Positions 6,802-13,459 of a stretch of 14,237 bases of DNA are shown in pieces. Source of the DNA: an uncultured Collinsella sp. GTDB lineage: Bacteria > Actinomycetota > Coriobacteriia > Coriobacteriales > Coriobacteriaceae. Both the position numbers and the translations under genes were made by a program. How positions within the stretch are numbered: the stretch's first letter is position 1; every line of letters begins with the position of its first letter. The notes under the pieces are model-generated. The model saw nothing but the letters and a program-made list of their open reading frames with translations, was not told the DNA's origin and made no database searches. The stretch spans positions 1 through 14,237 of the forward strand of contig CABUSE010000023.1 in assembly GCA_902494135.1 (NCBI GenBank), in the 5' to 3' direction.

Positions 6802-7974
6802 ATGCCCAGAGTTCAATCACGTCGCTCGTTTCTTCTCGGCCTAGCCTCGATCATCGGCTTATCCGCGTCACGCCCAACAAGAGTATTCGCTGCCGACTCA
6901 AACTCATCCGTCGCTTTTACATCAGACCTAGCACAAGACTACGCGCTTTCCCTGTTGCCCATCGTCGACGGATCCGCGAACTTAGAGATCGAGCAAATCG
7001 TTCCCGTATGCCAACAAATCGGCCTTATCTGTGGCTATGAAATCAGTGTCACAAGGGAAGGAAGCCCTTACGGTTATTTAATACTTGACGCATCATATCC
7101 TGGGCTTCTGAAGGAGATAACCCTCGGCGATACCATTCTTCCGATTTCAGCTTCTCTATCAAACGCCATTTCAACTTATTCCGGCCAACAGGCCACAAAC
7201 CCAACCGTACTAATTTCGTACAACGATATTGAATATGGAACTTTGGTGCCAGGAACTAGAGACTGTGTAACCAACTATAACAATATACGGTCTGTCCCGA
7301 TTGTCACCGAAAAGGGTATAGCACCTCAAAGCAATAACCCAACTTCATGGAATGCAGTCATTATCAATGAAGATGACTTGATGTTGCATTTCCAAATAGA
7401 CGATTTAAACGGAATACCGTTCCGAGGAGTCTCGGAATCATTAGTTGAAGCCCGCACTAATAAGTATGCATGCGTCGTTTCTGCCTTGTACGCTGTATCA
7501 ATGCATTACGGTCTCACCAGTTCAAACGCTAATCAATTTAATCCCGATTATTATAAAGAAATATGGAACGTCACTGGCACAACAACGTATAAGACCAATG
7601 ATCAGGGCGTCGAGTACGGAAGCACGATCATCCCAGATGGAATTGTTCCGTTTAAAAGTCTTGCCGCTCAAAAGGGTAGAGCACTTAATACTCAATTTTT
7701 CGGTTATCAGCCTCAATTCGCTCAGTACAGAGCAACTATCGATCAAGGGAATATCGGCTTGTATCATATGTGGATCAACAGCCGAAACAGTGAAGGATCC
7801 GTCGAGCTATCAGGTCATACAGTCACGGTAACTGGCTATTTTACTGGGCATAATGGAAGCTCTGGCATCGAACTGCAGTGGCTCGAAGTATTCGACGGAT
7901 GGAACACTTATCCCCGAGCGATTAACTATGCAACGCCCAATATGGTCAAATTGAACGGAACAGTCTTTTGGTAG
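6802..7974 (+). CDS. Tat-exported papain-like cysteine peptidase (putative)
   Basis: A 390-residue secreted protein. Its N-terminus carries a twin-arginine signal: SRRSFLLG (6-13), a hydrophobic stretch, and a VFA cleavage site before Ala31. Residues about 40-115 resemble the propeptide-like domain of streptopain/C39-type peptidases (GYEISVTREGSPYGYLILDA). The C-terminal part has the order of a papain-fold catalytic site: Cys224 in NKYACVVSALYAVSMHYG, His339 in LSGHTVTVTGYF, and an acidic residue, Asp365, in LEVFDGWNTYPRAINY. That order fits peptidase families C10/C39, but the family is inferred from motifs only and activity is not shown. ATG at 6802 with AGGAG five bases upstream. Base composition is clearly lower in G+C than in neighbouring genes, suggesting acquisition by transfer. 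The small lipoprotein gene follows directly. Confidence 0.72.
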   Translation: MPRVQSRRSFLLGLASIIGLSASRPTRVFAADSNSSVAFTSDLAQDYALSLLPIVDGSANLEIEQIVPVCQQIGLICGYEISVTREGSPYGYLILDASYPGLLKEITLGDTILPISASLSNAISTYSGQQATNPTVLISYNDIEYGTLVPGTRDCVTNYNNIRSVPIVTEKGIAPQSNNPTSWNAVIINEDDLMLHFQIDDLNGIPFRGVSESLVEARTNKYACVVSALYAVSMHYGLTSSNANQFNPDYYKEIWNVTGTTTYKTNDQGVEYGSTIIPDGIVPFKSLAAQKGRALNTQFFGYQPQFAQYRATIDQGNIGLYHMWINSRNSEGSVELSGHTVTVTGYFTGHNGSSGIELQWLEVFDGWNTYPRAINYATPNMVKLNGTVFW

Positions 7975-7979
7975 ACCGG

Positions 7980-8366
7980 ATGGCACCATCAAAATGCTAT
8001 GGCACCACGGCCTTTGCCCTGGTTACGATATTGGTGATTTTCGCTATGTTTGCATCCGTTTCTTCATGCACAGATAGAGCCCGCTATAGCGGAGGAGATG
8101 ATTACCTTGTCTTTGGAGCCGGCAGCGTTCATTCTATTGAGGGAACGGAACTCGTAATCCAAACAGACAACAGTCCCCGCTACACCGACGCTGGAAAGCA
8201 AACCCGGATTACATTCCCCTCATCTGGCCGAATCAAAGACAAGCTTTCCCAAATCAAAGTTGGGACAAGAGTTTCCTACTCACGCTTTGAGTCGGTAGAC
8301 GCATCTGGATCATACGAGGGAAACGATATCGAAATTGAACAGGCAAACACTATAAGGAGATGTTGA
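7980..8366 (+). CDS. Small putative lipoprotein of unknown function
   Basis: A 128-residue protein from the ATG at 7980, five bases after the peptidase stop; an in-frame TTG at 7968 would give four more residues and overlap the peptidase stop. There is no strong ribosome site, so translation probably depends on coupling. The N-terminus is a lipoprotein signal: Lys5, a hydrophobic core, then V-S-S-Cys30, which fits the lipobox, so the mature protein would be lipid-anchored at Cys30. The remainder, with alternating hydrophobic residues and segments such as ELVIQTDN and KVGTRVSYSRF, looks like a small all-beta (OB-like) domain. I do not recognise the family. It shares the low G+C of the upstream peptidase, so the two are probably a functional cassette. 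Confidence 0.66.
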   Translation: MAPSKCYGTTAFALVTILVIFAMFASVSSCTDRARYSGGDDYLVFGAGSVHSIEGTELVIQTDNSPRYTDAGKQTRITFPSSGRIKDKLSQIKVGTRVSYSRFESVDASGSYEGNDIEIEQANTIRRC

Positions 8367-8396
8367 GGAACTGAGCCTCTGCGCAGCTCCTCAACA
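8361..8396. terminator. Stem-loop between convergent genes
   Basis: TGTTGAGGA (8361-8369) pairs exactly with 8388-8396. The left arm includes the lipoprotein stop codon (TGA 8364-8366), and the structure ends six bases from the ligA stop. Its place between converging genes suits a bidirectional terminator, but no T-run follows it on either strand, so it may act only as a 3'-end stabiliser or a weak terminator. Confidence 0.45.
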
Positions 8397-8401
8397 AATC
8401 A

Positions 8402-10630
8402 TTATGCCTCCGGGACCCTACCCGTCGCCAAAATCTGTTCAAGTGCCGCCTCATCCAACACGGGCACACCCAGCTGCTCGGCCTTGGTGAGCTTGGAGCC
8501 CGCTTTGGGGCCGGCGACCAGGTAGCTCGTCTTCTTTGAAACACTGCCCGAAACCTTGGCACCGAGTACCTTGAGCGCCGCACCTGCCTCGTCGCGGGTG
8601 CGGTTGACGAGCGTGCCGGTGAGCACGAAGGTCAGACCCGCGAGCGGCTGTGCGTCGGCGAGCTCGCCCGCCACGCCAGCGTCGGCTGCGGCTTGCGCAT
8701 GCGCGGCGCCCAGGTCGACCTCGAGCGAAAGGCCCGCTTGGCGCAGACGTTCCAGCACGGCAAGGTTTTCGGGCACGGCCAGGAACTGCTTGACGCTCGC
8801 CGCAATCTTGGGACCGATGCCCTCGCACTCGGCGATGTCCTCTTCGCTCGCCAAGATAAGCTTGTCGATCGACAGGAATCGCTCGGCGATGACCTCACCC
8901 ACACTCTTGCCCACGTGGCGGATGCCCAGGGCAAACAGCACGCGACCGAGCGGCTGGCTCTTGGACTTGTTGAGCTCGGCGATGATTTTCTCGGCCGTCT
9001 TGAGGCCTACCGGAATGGGGTCGCCCTTCTTGACGCCCTTTTTGCTGTTGGAGCTGGCATAGGTGCGGCCCGTGTCCAGGCCGGCGATGTCGTCGACCGT
9101 GAGCTGGTAGAAGTCTGCGACATCGTGGATCAGCCCGGCGGCGATCATCTTGTCGACGATCTCGTCGCCTAGGCCGTCGACGTCCATGCAGCCGCGGCTC
9201 ACCCAGTGAAGCAGGCGCTCCTTGAGCTGCGCGGGGCAGTCGATGGAGACGCAACGGTAGGCCACCTCGCCATCCTCGTGGACCACGGGGCTGCCGCACA
9301 CGGGGCAGACCTCGGGCATCTGCCAGTCGACCGAATCGGCCGGGCGCTTGTCGAGCACCGGGCCCACGACCTCGGGGATTACGTCGCCTGCCTTGTGCAC
9401 GATGATAGTGTCGCCCTCGCGCACGTTTTTGCGGCGGATCTCGTCGATGTTGTGCAGCGTGGCACGCGCGATGGTGGAGCCGGCAACCGTCACCGGGTCG
9501 AACTCGGCGACCGGCGTGAGCACACCGGTGCGGCCCACCTGGATGCGAATTTCGCGCAGGATGGTCTGCTTTTCCTCGGGCGGAAACTTAAAGGCAATGG
9601 CCCAGCGCGGCGCGCGGGCGGTAAAGCCCAGGTCGAGCTGCTGCTGGAAGCTGTCAACCTTTACGACTACGCCGTCGATGTCGTAGTCCAGGTCGCCGCG
9701 ATGCTCGAGCGCCTGGGCACAGAACTCGTGGACCTCGGCCGGCGTGGCGCAGCGTGCCACGTTGGGGTTGACGCTAAAGCCGGCGCTGCGCAGCCAGTCC
9801 AGAAACTCGCGCTGGCTGTGGACGTGCAGCGGGTCGGTATCGGCGATGGCATAGATAAAAGTAGCGAGATCGCGGCGCGCTGTGACCTTGGGGTCCTTTT
9901 GGCGCAGGCTGCCGGCGGCGGCGTTGCGCGGGTTGGCGAAGGGGTCGCGGCCCTCGGCATCGGCCTCGTCGTTCAGACGAACAAAGCTGCCCTTGGGCAT
10001 ATAGACCTCTCCACGCACCTCGATGGTGCGCTCGCGGTCGGCACCCATGTGGACGAGCGCCGGCTCGGACAGGTGCATGGGCACATCCTTGATGGTACGG
10101 ACGTTGAGCGACACGTCCTCGCCCGTGGTGCCGTCGCCGCGCGTGGCCGCGCGTACGAAGGTGCCGTTTTGGTAGGTAAGCGCCACGCCCAGACCGTCGA
10201 TCTTAAGCTCGCAGGTATAGGTGACGCTGCCGGCACCGAGCGCATCCTCAGCGCGCTGGAGCCACGCGTCGAGTTCGTCCAGATCCATGGCATCGTCCAT
10301 GGAATACATGCGTGCCATGTGCGTGACCGGCGTAAACTGCTCGCTCACGTAGCCGCCCACACGCTGGGTATAGCTGTCGGGCGTCACCAGGTCGGGATAG
10401 GCCGCCTCGATCTCCTGCAGCTCAACGAGCATTTTGTCAAAGGCAGCGTCCGTGATCTCGGGCGCATCGAGCATGTAGTAGCGATAGGCGTGATAGTCGA
10501 GCTCGTGGCGCAGCTCGGCCGCGCGCGCTGCCGCCTGGGCACGGGCATCGACCGGTGCAGCGGTATCCGTGCTCGCTAGCGTTTCGGTATCGATGTCCAC
10601 ACCGTCACCAAACAGGCTCGATTGCTCCAT
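8402..10630 (-). CDS. ligA: NAD+-dependent DNA ligase
   Basis: Seals nicks between Okazaki fragments and during repair, using NAD+ as adenylate donor. The 742-residue protein shows the Ia domain (RYYMLDAPEITD, about 50-61), adenylation motif CELKIDG with Lys143, the OB region around GRTGVLTPVAEF (366-377), a zinc finger with Cys442, 445, 460 and 465, helix-hairpin-helix repeats with LGIRHVGKSVGEVIAERF, and a C-terminal BRCT domain (about 660-737). It is about 70 residues longer than the E. coli enzyme. The extra length comes from an N-terminal tail of about 35 residues, an inserted segment before the hairpin region (SSNSKKGVKKGDPIPVG), and a linker before BRCT. ATG at 10630 with AAGGAG seven bases upstream. 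The tail starts MEQSSLFGDG, which contains a clamp-binding-like QxxLF. Confidence 0.97.
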   Translation of the reverse strand: MEQSSLFGDGVDIDTETLASTDTAAPVDARAQAAARAAELRHELDYHAYRYYMLDAPEITDAAFDKMLVELQEIEAAYPDLVTPDSYTQRVGGYVSEQFTPVTHMARMYSMDDAMDLDELDAWLQRAEDALGAGSVTYTCELKIDGLGVALTYQNGTFVRAATRGDGTTGEDVSLNVRTIKDVPMHLSEPALVHMGADRERTIEVRGEVYMPKGSFVRLNDEADAEGRDPFANPRNAAAGSLRQKDPKVTARRDLATFIYAIADTDPLHVHSQREFLDWLRSAGFSVNPNVARCATPAEVHEFCAQALEHRGDLDYDIDGVVVKVDSFQQQLDLGFTARAPRWAIAFKFPPEEKQTILREIRIQVGRTGVLTPVAEFDPVTVAGSTIARATLHNIDEIRRKNVREGDTIIVHKAGDVIPEVVGPVLDKRPADSVDWQMPEVCPVCGSPVVHEDGEVAYRCVSIDCPAQLKERLLHWVSRGCMDVDGLGDEIVDKMIAAGLIHDVADFYQLTVDDIAGLDTGRTYASSNSKKGVKKGDPIPVGLKTAEKIIAELNKSKSQPLGRVLFALGIRHVGKSVGEVIAERFLSIDKLILASEEDIAECEGIGPKIAASVKQFLAVPENLAVLERLRQAGLSLEVDLGAAHAQAAADAGVAGELADAQPLAGLTFVLTGTLVNRTRDEAGAALKVLGAKVSGSVSKKTSYLVAGPKAGSKLTKAEQLGVPVLDEAALEQILATGRVPEA

Positions 10631-10738
10631 AGCGGCACTCCTTCGCTCGATTTCAAACGGATACAAGAGTACCACCGGTCGCAACGGGGTCGAATAGCGG
10701 TCTCAAACCGCACCGAATCGGCAGCCGCCAGACTGGGA

Positions 10739-10941
10739 TGGACAGTTAGTTCAGATACGTATAAATCCTAGAGCTAAATCAGGCACGAACACCCCTGTTT
10801 CGACGAATTTGGGCTCCTCGAGACCATGTAAACGTCCCGCTCGCCCTCCCAAGCACCCATTCAAACCCCATCCCAATCAAAAATTGCTCAAAACGCATCC
10901 CAAGCTGCCCCAGATTTATACGTATCTGAACTAACTGTCCA
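10739..10941. repeat. 203-bp element with 29-bp perfect terminal inverted repeats
   Basis: The 29 bases at 10739-10767, starting TGGACAGTTAGTTCAGATAC, are exactly repeated in reverse complement at 10913-10941; the intervening 145 bases show no gene of note. Within each arm is the palindrome ATACGTAT. The size and the long terminal repeats resemble a miniature inverted-repeat element. A target-site duplication longer than the dinucleotide GA is not seen. Alternatively it could be a structured intergenic repeat. No transposase lies in the window. Confidence 0.75.
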
Positions 10942-10976
10942 GACCATTCCGAACCAGGCCTCTTGTCAGCCCCAAG

Positions 10977-11007
10977 TGATCCGTTTTCCTCCGTCCCCAA
11001 CGGATCA
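10977..11007 (+). repeat. 31-bp palindromic repeat, copy 2 (intergenic)
   Basis: Begins TGATCCGTT and ends AACGGATCA, 9-bp perfect inverted repeats. It differs by one base from 2394-2424, in opposite orientation. It lies four bases from the htrA terminator (11011), on its downstream side in the direction of htrA transcription, and 35 bases from the right end of the 203-bp element. Confidence 0.8.
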
Positions 11008-11010
11008 ATA

Positions 11011-11051
11011 AGAAAAGAGGGGCTGTCCCGCGTTGATGGGACAGCCCCTCT
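11011..11051 (-). terminator. Rho-independent terminator of htrA
   Basis: A 14-bp perfect stem AGAGGGGCTGTCCC (11016-11029) with 11038-11051 and an 8-base loop, followed on the minus strand by TTTTCTT. It starts 27 bases after the htrA stop codon, so it ends the htrA transcript. Confidence 0.93.
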
Positions 11052-11077
11052 GGCATCGGTATGAGCGAAACGGCTCG

Positions 11078-12538
11078 CTAGTAGCCCTGGCCGTAGCCTT
11101 GACCCTGGCCCTGCTGGCCCAGCAGCTCCTCCAGGTACTGGCGCAGCTGCTCGTCGGTAATACCGCCGTTGCCGGTGTCGGTCGCGCTGTCGTCCTGTTG
11201 CTGGTTCTGCAGCTCCTCGTCGGAACCCAGCTCGACGGTGACCTTCTTCTCTTCCTTGCCGCGCATGAGCGTGATCTCGACCTTCTCGCCCACCTCGTGG
11301 CTGCGCAGCGCGATGATCAGGCCATCGGCGCTCGTGATCTCGTCGTCGCCCAGCTTGGTAATGACGTCGCCCTCCTGAATGCCGGCCTTGGCGGCAGGAC
11401 CATCCTCAACGACGCTCGCCACATACGCGCCGCTATCGGTGCTCAGCTTGTTGGTGCGGGCGTTGAGCGCGTTGACGCTCGAAAGCGTGGCGCCCATGTA
11501 CGGATGCACCGGAGTCTTGCCGTCGATGATCTGGTCGGCAATGTTCTTGGCATAGTTGACCGGAATGGCAAAGCCCACGCCCGAGCTGGAGCCCGAGTAG
11601 CTCTCGATGAGCGAGTTGATACCCACAAGCTCGCCGTTGTCGTTGACGAGCGCGCCGCCGGAGTTGCCTGGGTTGATGGCGGCATCGGTCTGGATCATGT
11701 TGGCATAGATGGTGTTACCGCTGGTAGAGCTCATGGCCGTGGAGCGATACAGTGCCGACACAATGCCCGTGGAGACAGACTGCTCGTTGCCGAACGGCGA
11801 GCCGATCGCCATAACCCACTCGCCCACGTTGAGCTTGGAGGAATCACCAATCTCGATCGGCGTGAGCTTGGAGGCGTCGGCGTCCTTGAGCTTGATGACG
11901 GCCAGGTCGCTCGAGGCGTCGTTGCCCACGAACTCGGCCTCATAGGTGGTGCCGTCGTCCATGGTCACCACGTACTGGTCGTAGCCATCAACCACGTGGT
12001 TGTTGGTGAGGATGTGGCCCTCGGTATCGAGCACCACGCCCGAACCGACGCTGCCCGAGTTGTCCGACTCGTCGGCAGACTGCGAAAGCGAGCCATTCTG
12101 GCTACCGCTCGAAGTGGCGGTGATGGAAACGACGGAGGGCAGGGCCTTGGCAGAAACGGCCTCGGCCAGCGTGGTGTCCTCGGAGTCGATCGTGATCTTT
12201 TGCGTCGATGAACCCGAAGCACCCGCCGTCACGGCATTCTTGCCGCCACCGATATTGAGCGTGCCGCTCATAATGAGCGCAATGACCAGCAGGGCGCCGC
12301 AGGCACAGCCGGCGAGTGCCGTAATAAAGATCGGCAGCTTTTTGGTCTTGGTCTTGACCACTGTGTGCTTGTTTACAACCTGCTGGCCACCCAGCGGCTG
12401 GCCGGTCTGTGTGTCGTAAGCCTGCACGTAGGGAATGTTGCTGCCGGCAGGCGTCGACTCCACCTGCACGCGCGGCTGCTGCTGGGTCTCGCCGGCGTTG
12501 CCCGCGTCCTGGGGACGCTGGGAATCGTTCTCGCTCAT
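11078..12538 (-). CDS. Membrane-anchored HtrA/DegP-family serine protease
   Basis: Envelope quality-control protease that degrades misfolded extracytoplasmic proteins. The 486-residue protein has a disordered, Gln-rich cytoplasmic N-terminus (1-67), one membrane anchor (about 68-92, LPIFITALAGCACGALLVIA), a Ser-rich linker, a trypsin-like domain with His181 (ILTNNHVVDG), Asp211 (SDLAVIKL) and Ser293 (NPGNSGGAL), and one PDZ domain (about 365-455, GPAAKAGIQEGDVITKLG). It ends in a Gly/Gln/Tyr-rich tail (GQGQGYGQGY), which is not usual for the family core. ATG at 12538 with AAAGGA eight bases upstream; a longer in-frame start lacks this. The topology is N-in, with the protease outside, as in Gram-positive HtrA proteins. 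A terminator lies directly downstream. Confidence 0.95.
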   Translation of the reverse strand: MSENDSQRPQDAGNAGETQQQPRVQVESTPAGSNIPYVQAYDTQTGQPLGGQQVVNKHTVVKTKTKKLPIFITALAGCACGALLVIALIMSGTLNIGGGKNAVTAGASGSSTQKITIDSEDTTLAEAVSAKALPSVVSITATSSGSQNGSLSQSADESDNSGSVGSGVVLDTEGHILTNNHVVDGYDQYVVTMDDGTTYEAEFVGNDASSDLAVIKLKDADASKLTPIEIGDSSKLNVGEWVMAIGSPFGNEQSVSTGIVSALYRSTAMSSTSGNTIYANMIQTDAAINPGNSGGALVNDNGELVGINSLIESYSGSSSGVGFAIPVNYAKNIADQIIDGKTPVHPYMGATLSSVNALNARTNKLSTDSGAYVASVVEDGPAAKAGIQEGDVITKLGDDEITSADGLIIALRSHEVGEKVEITLMRGKEEKKVTVELGSDEELQNQQQDDSATDTGNGGITDEQLRQYLEELLGQQGQGQGYGQGY

Positions 12539-12567
12539 AGCTGCAATCCTTTCGTCTAATAACCAAA

Positions 12568-12591
12568 GGCCCGCCAAACATGTGGCGGGCC
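12568..12591 (-). terminator. G+C-rich hairpin in the htrA leader
   Basis: GGCCCGCCA (12568-12576) pairs with 12583-12591 around a 6-base loop, and is followed on the minus strand by TTTGGTTATT. It lies 30 bases upstream of the htrA start codon. It could be a second terminator for upstream transcription or, if the htrA promoter lies further up, an attenuator in the htrA leader. The T-run is interrupted, so strength is uncertain. Confidence 0.55.
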
Positions 12592-12705
12592 ATCATTGTT
12601 CACGTTGAGTTGTACCCCAATATGCGGGCGCAAGTGTATGAGAACGCAATCTTTTAGGAAGGCTTAAGTTCTGCTGCAGATTCGAGAGGAACCCGCACCT
12701 GCGTC

Positions 12706-12742
12706 AAAACCACCACGAAGGTGCCTGTCCACTTTGTGGTGG
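12706..12742 (-). terminator. Rho-independent terminator after the GlnR-like gene
   Basis: CCACCAC (12710-12716) pairs with GTGGTGG (12736-12742). After one bulged base, six more pairs (12718-12723 with 12730-12735, one of them G-U) extend the stem to a 6-base loop. On the minus strand TTTT (12709-12706) follows. The structure begins four bases after the regulator stop codon, so it separates the glutamine-synthetase/regulator transcript from htrA. Confidence 0.87.
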
Positions 12743-12746
12743 AAAA

Positions 12747-13409
12747 CTAGTCCTTAAACAGATAGCCCACGCCGCGGACGGTGGTGATGTGCGCCGCGAT
12801 CTGCGGACCCACCTTGGAGCGGATGCGTCGGATGTGCACGTCGACGGTGCGCGTGCCGCCGCAGTACTCAAAGCCCCACACGCGGTGCAGCAGCACCTCG
12901 CGGCTGTAGGCGCGGTTGGGATGCGTCGCCAAAAAGCTCAGCAGCGAGTACTCCATCAGCGTCAGGTCGATGGGCTCATCATCGAGCGTCACCTGGTAGG
13001 TGGCCAAGTTGATCTCGAGGTTATCGATGTTGAGCACATCGTCGGCGGTAACGGTCTCCTCCTCGCCCATCAAGCGCTGCGCGCGAGCCTTGAGCTCGTT
13101 GGGCGTCGCCGTGGGGCACACAAAGTCGGCATGCGCGTGATTGGGCAGGCGCAAGGTACCGAGCGCCTCGTCGTCGACGATCACCAGCATGGGGACGCCG
13201 CCGCGATCGTCAAGCCACTTGGCAATCTGATCGATGCGGTCGCTGCGGATGCCATCGGAATCGAGGATCAGCAGGTCAAAGTCGTGCGCCGCAGTCGGCG
13301 AATCGGGAGTAGCCAGGCTCACCTCGACACCCAGGGTAGTCGTCAAGCTGCGGGCAAACTCGTGGAAGCGCGTCGTGCGCGCCATGAACAGGGCACTCTT
13401 TTCGGACAT
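12747..13409 (-). CDS. GlnR-like OmpR-family regulator with degenerate receiver domain
   Basis: A 220-residue DNA-binding regulator, probably of nitrogen metabolism. The C-terminal winged helix (about 126-218) is of the OmpR/PhoB class and closely resembles actinobacterial GlnR (VWGFEYCGGTRTVDVHIRR, then SKVGP and TVRGVGY). The N-terminal receiver is atypical. Asp50 in LLILDSDG sits at the phospho-acceptor place, but the N-terminal acidic pair is absent (MARTTRFHEFAR instead), and the usual Lys-Pro near the end is replaced by CPTATPNEL. Phosphorylation by a kinase is therefore unlikely, as established for GlnR, and no kinase gene is adjacent. ATG at 13409 with GGAGG five bases upstream. It follows the glutamine synthetase gene by 50 bases with no terminator between, so the two are probably co-transcribed. 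Confidence 0.85.
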   Translation of the reverse strand: MSEKSALFMARTTRFHEFARSLTTTLGVEVSLATPDSPTAAHDFDLLILDSDGIRSDRIDQIAKWLDDRGGVPMLVIVDDEALGTLRLPNHAHADFVCPTATPNELKARAQRLMGEEETVTADDVLNIDNLEINLATYQVTLDDEPIDLTLMEYSLLSFLATHPNRAYSREVLLHRVWGFEYCGGTRTVDVHIRRIRSKVGPQIAAHITTVRGVGYLFKD

Positions 13410-13459
13410 ATCGGCCTCCAAAGAAATGAGCTCAATCGTACTGGAACAAGCCAGCGCGA

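Larger units (their letters stand above)
10631..11077. other. Gene-free region between htrA and ligA
   Basis: This 447-base stretch holds no convincing gene. It contains the 203-bp inverted-repeat element, the second copy of the 31-bp palindromic repeat and the htrA terminator, each listed separately. A small hairpin, GCGGT/ACCGC (10697-10711), lies in the ligA leader. A clear ligA promoter was not recognised. Confidence 0.6.

Noticed and set aside
9206..10579. Long plus-strand open frame of 457 codons opposite ligA, and a similar one at 11033-12211 opposite htrA
   Set aside because: Both are antisense to strongly conserved genes, have no recognisable domains, and arise from G/C-rich third positions.
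10731..10950. Target-site duplication flanking the 203-bp element
   Set aside because: Only the dinucleotide GA matches on both sides, which is not distinguishable from chance.
10779..11000. 73-codon minus-strand open frame between htrA and ligA
   Set aside because: It starts with TTG inside the 31-bp palindromic repeat, runs through one arm and the interior of the inverted-repeat element, has no ribosome site, and its product resembles nothing I recognise.
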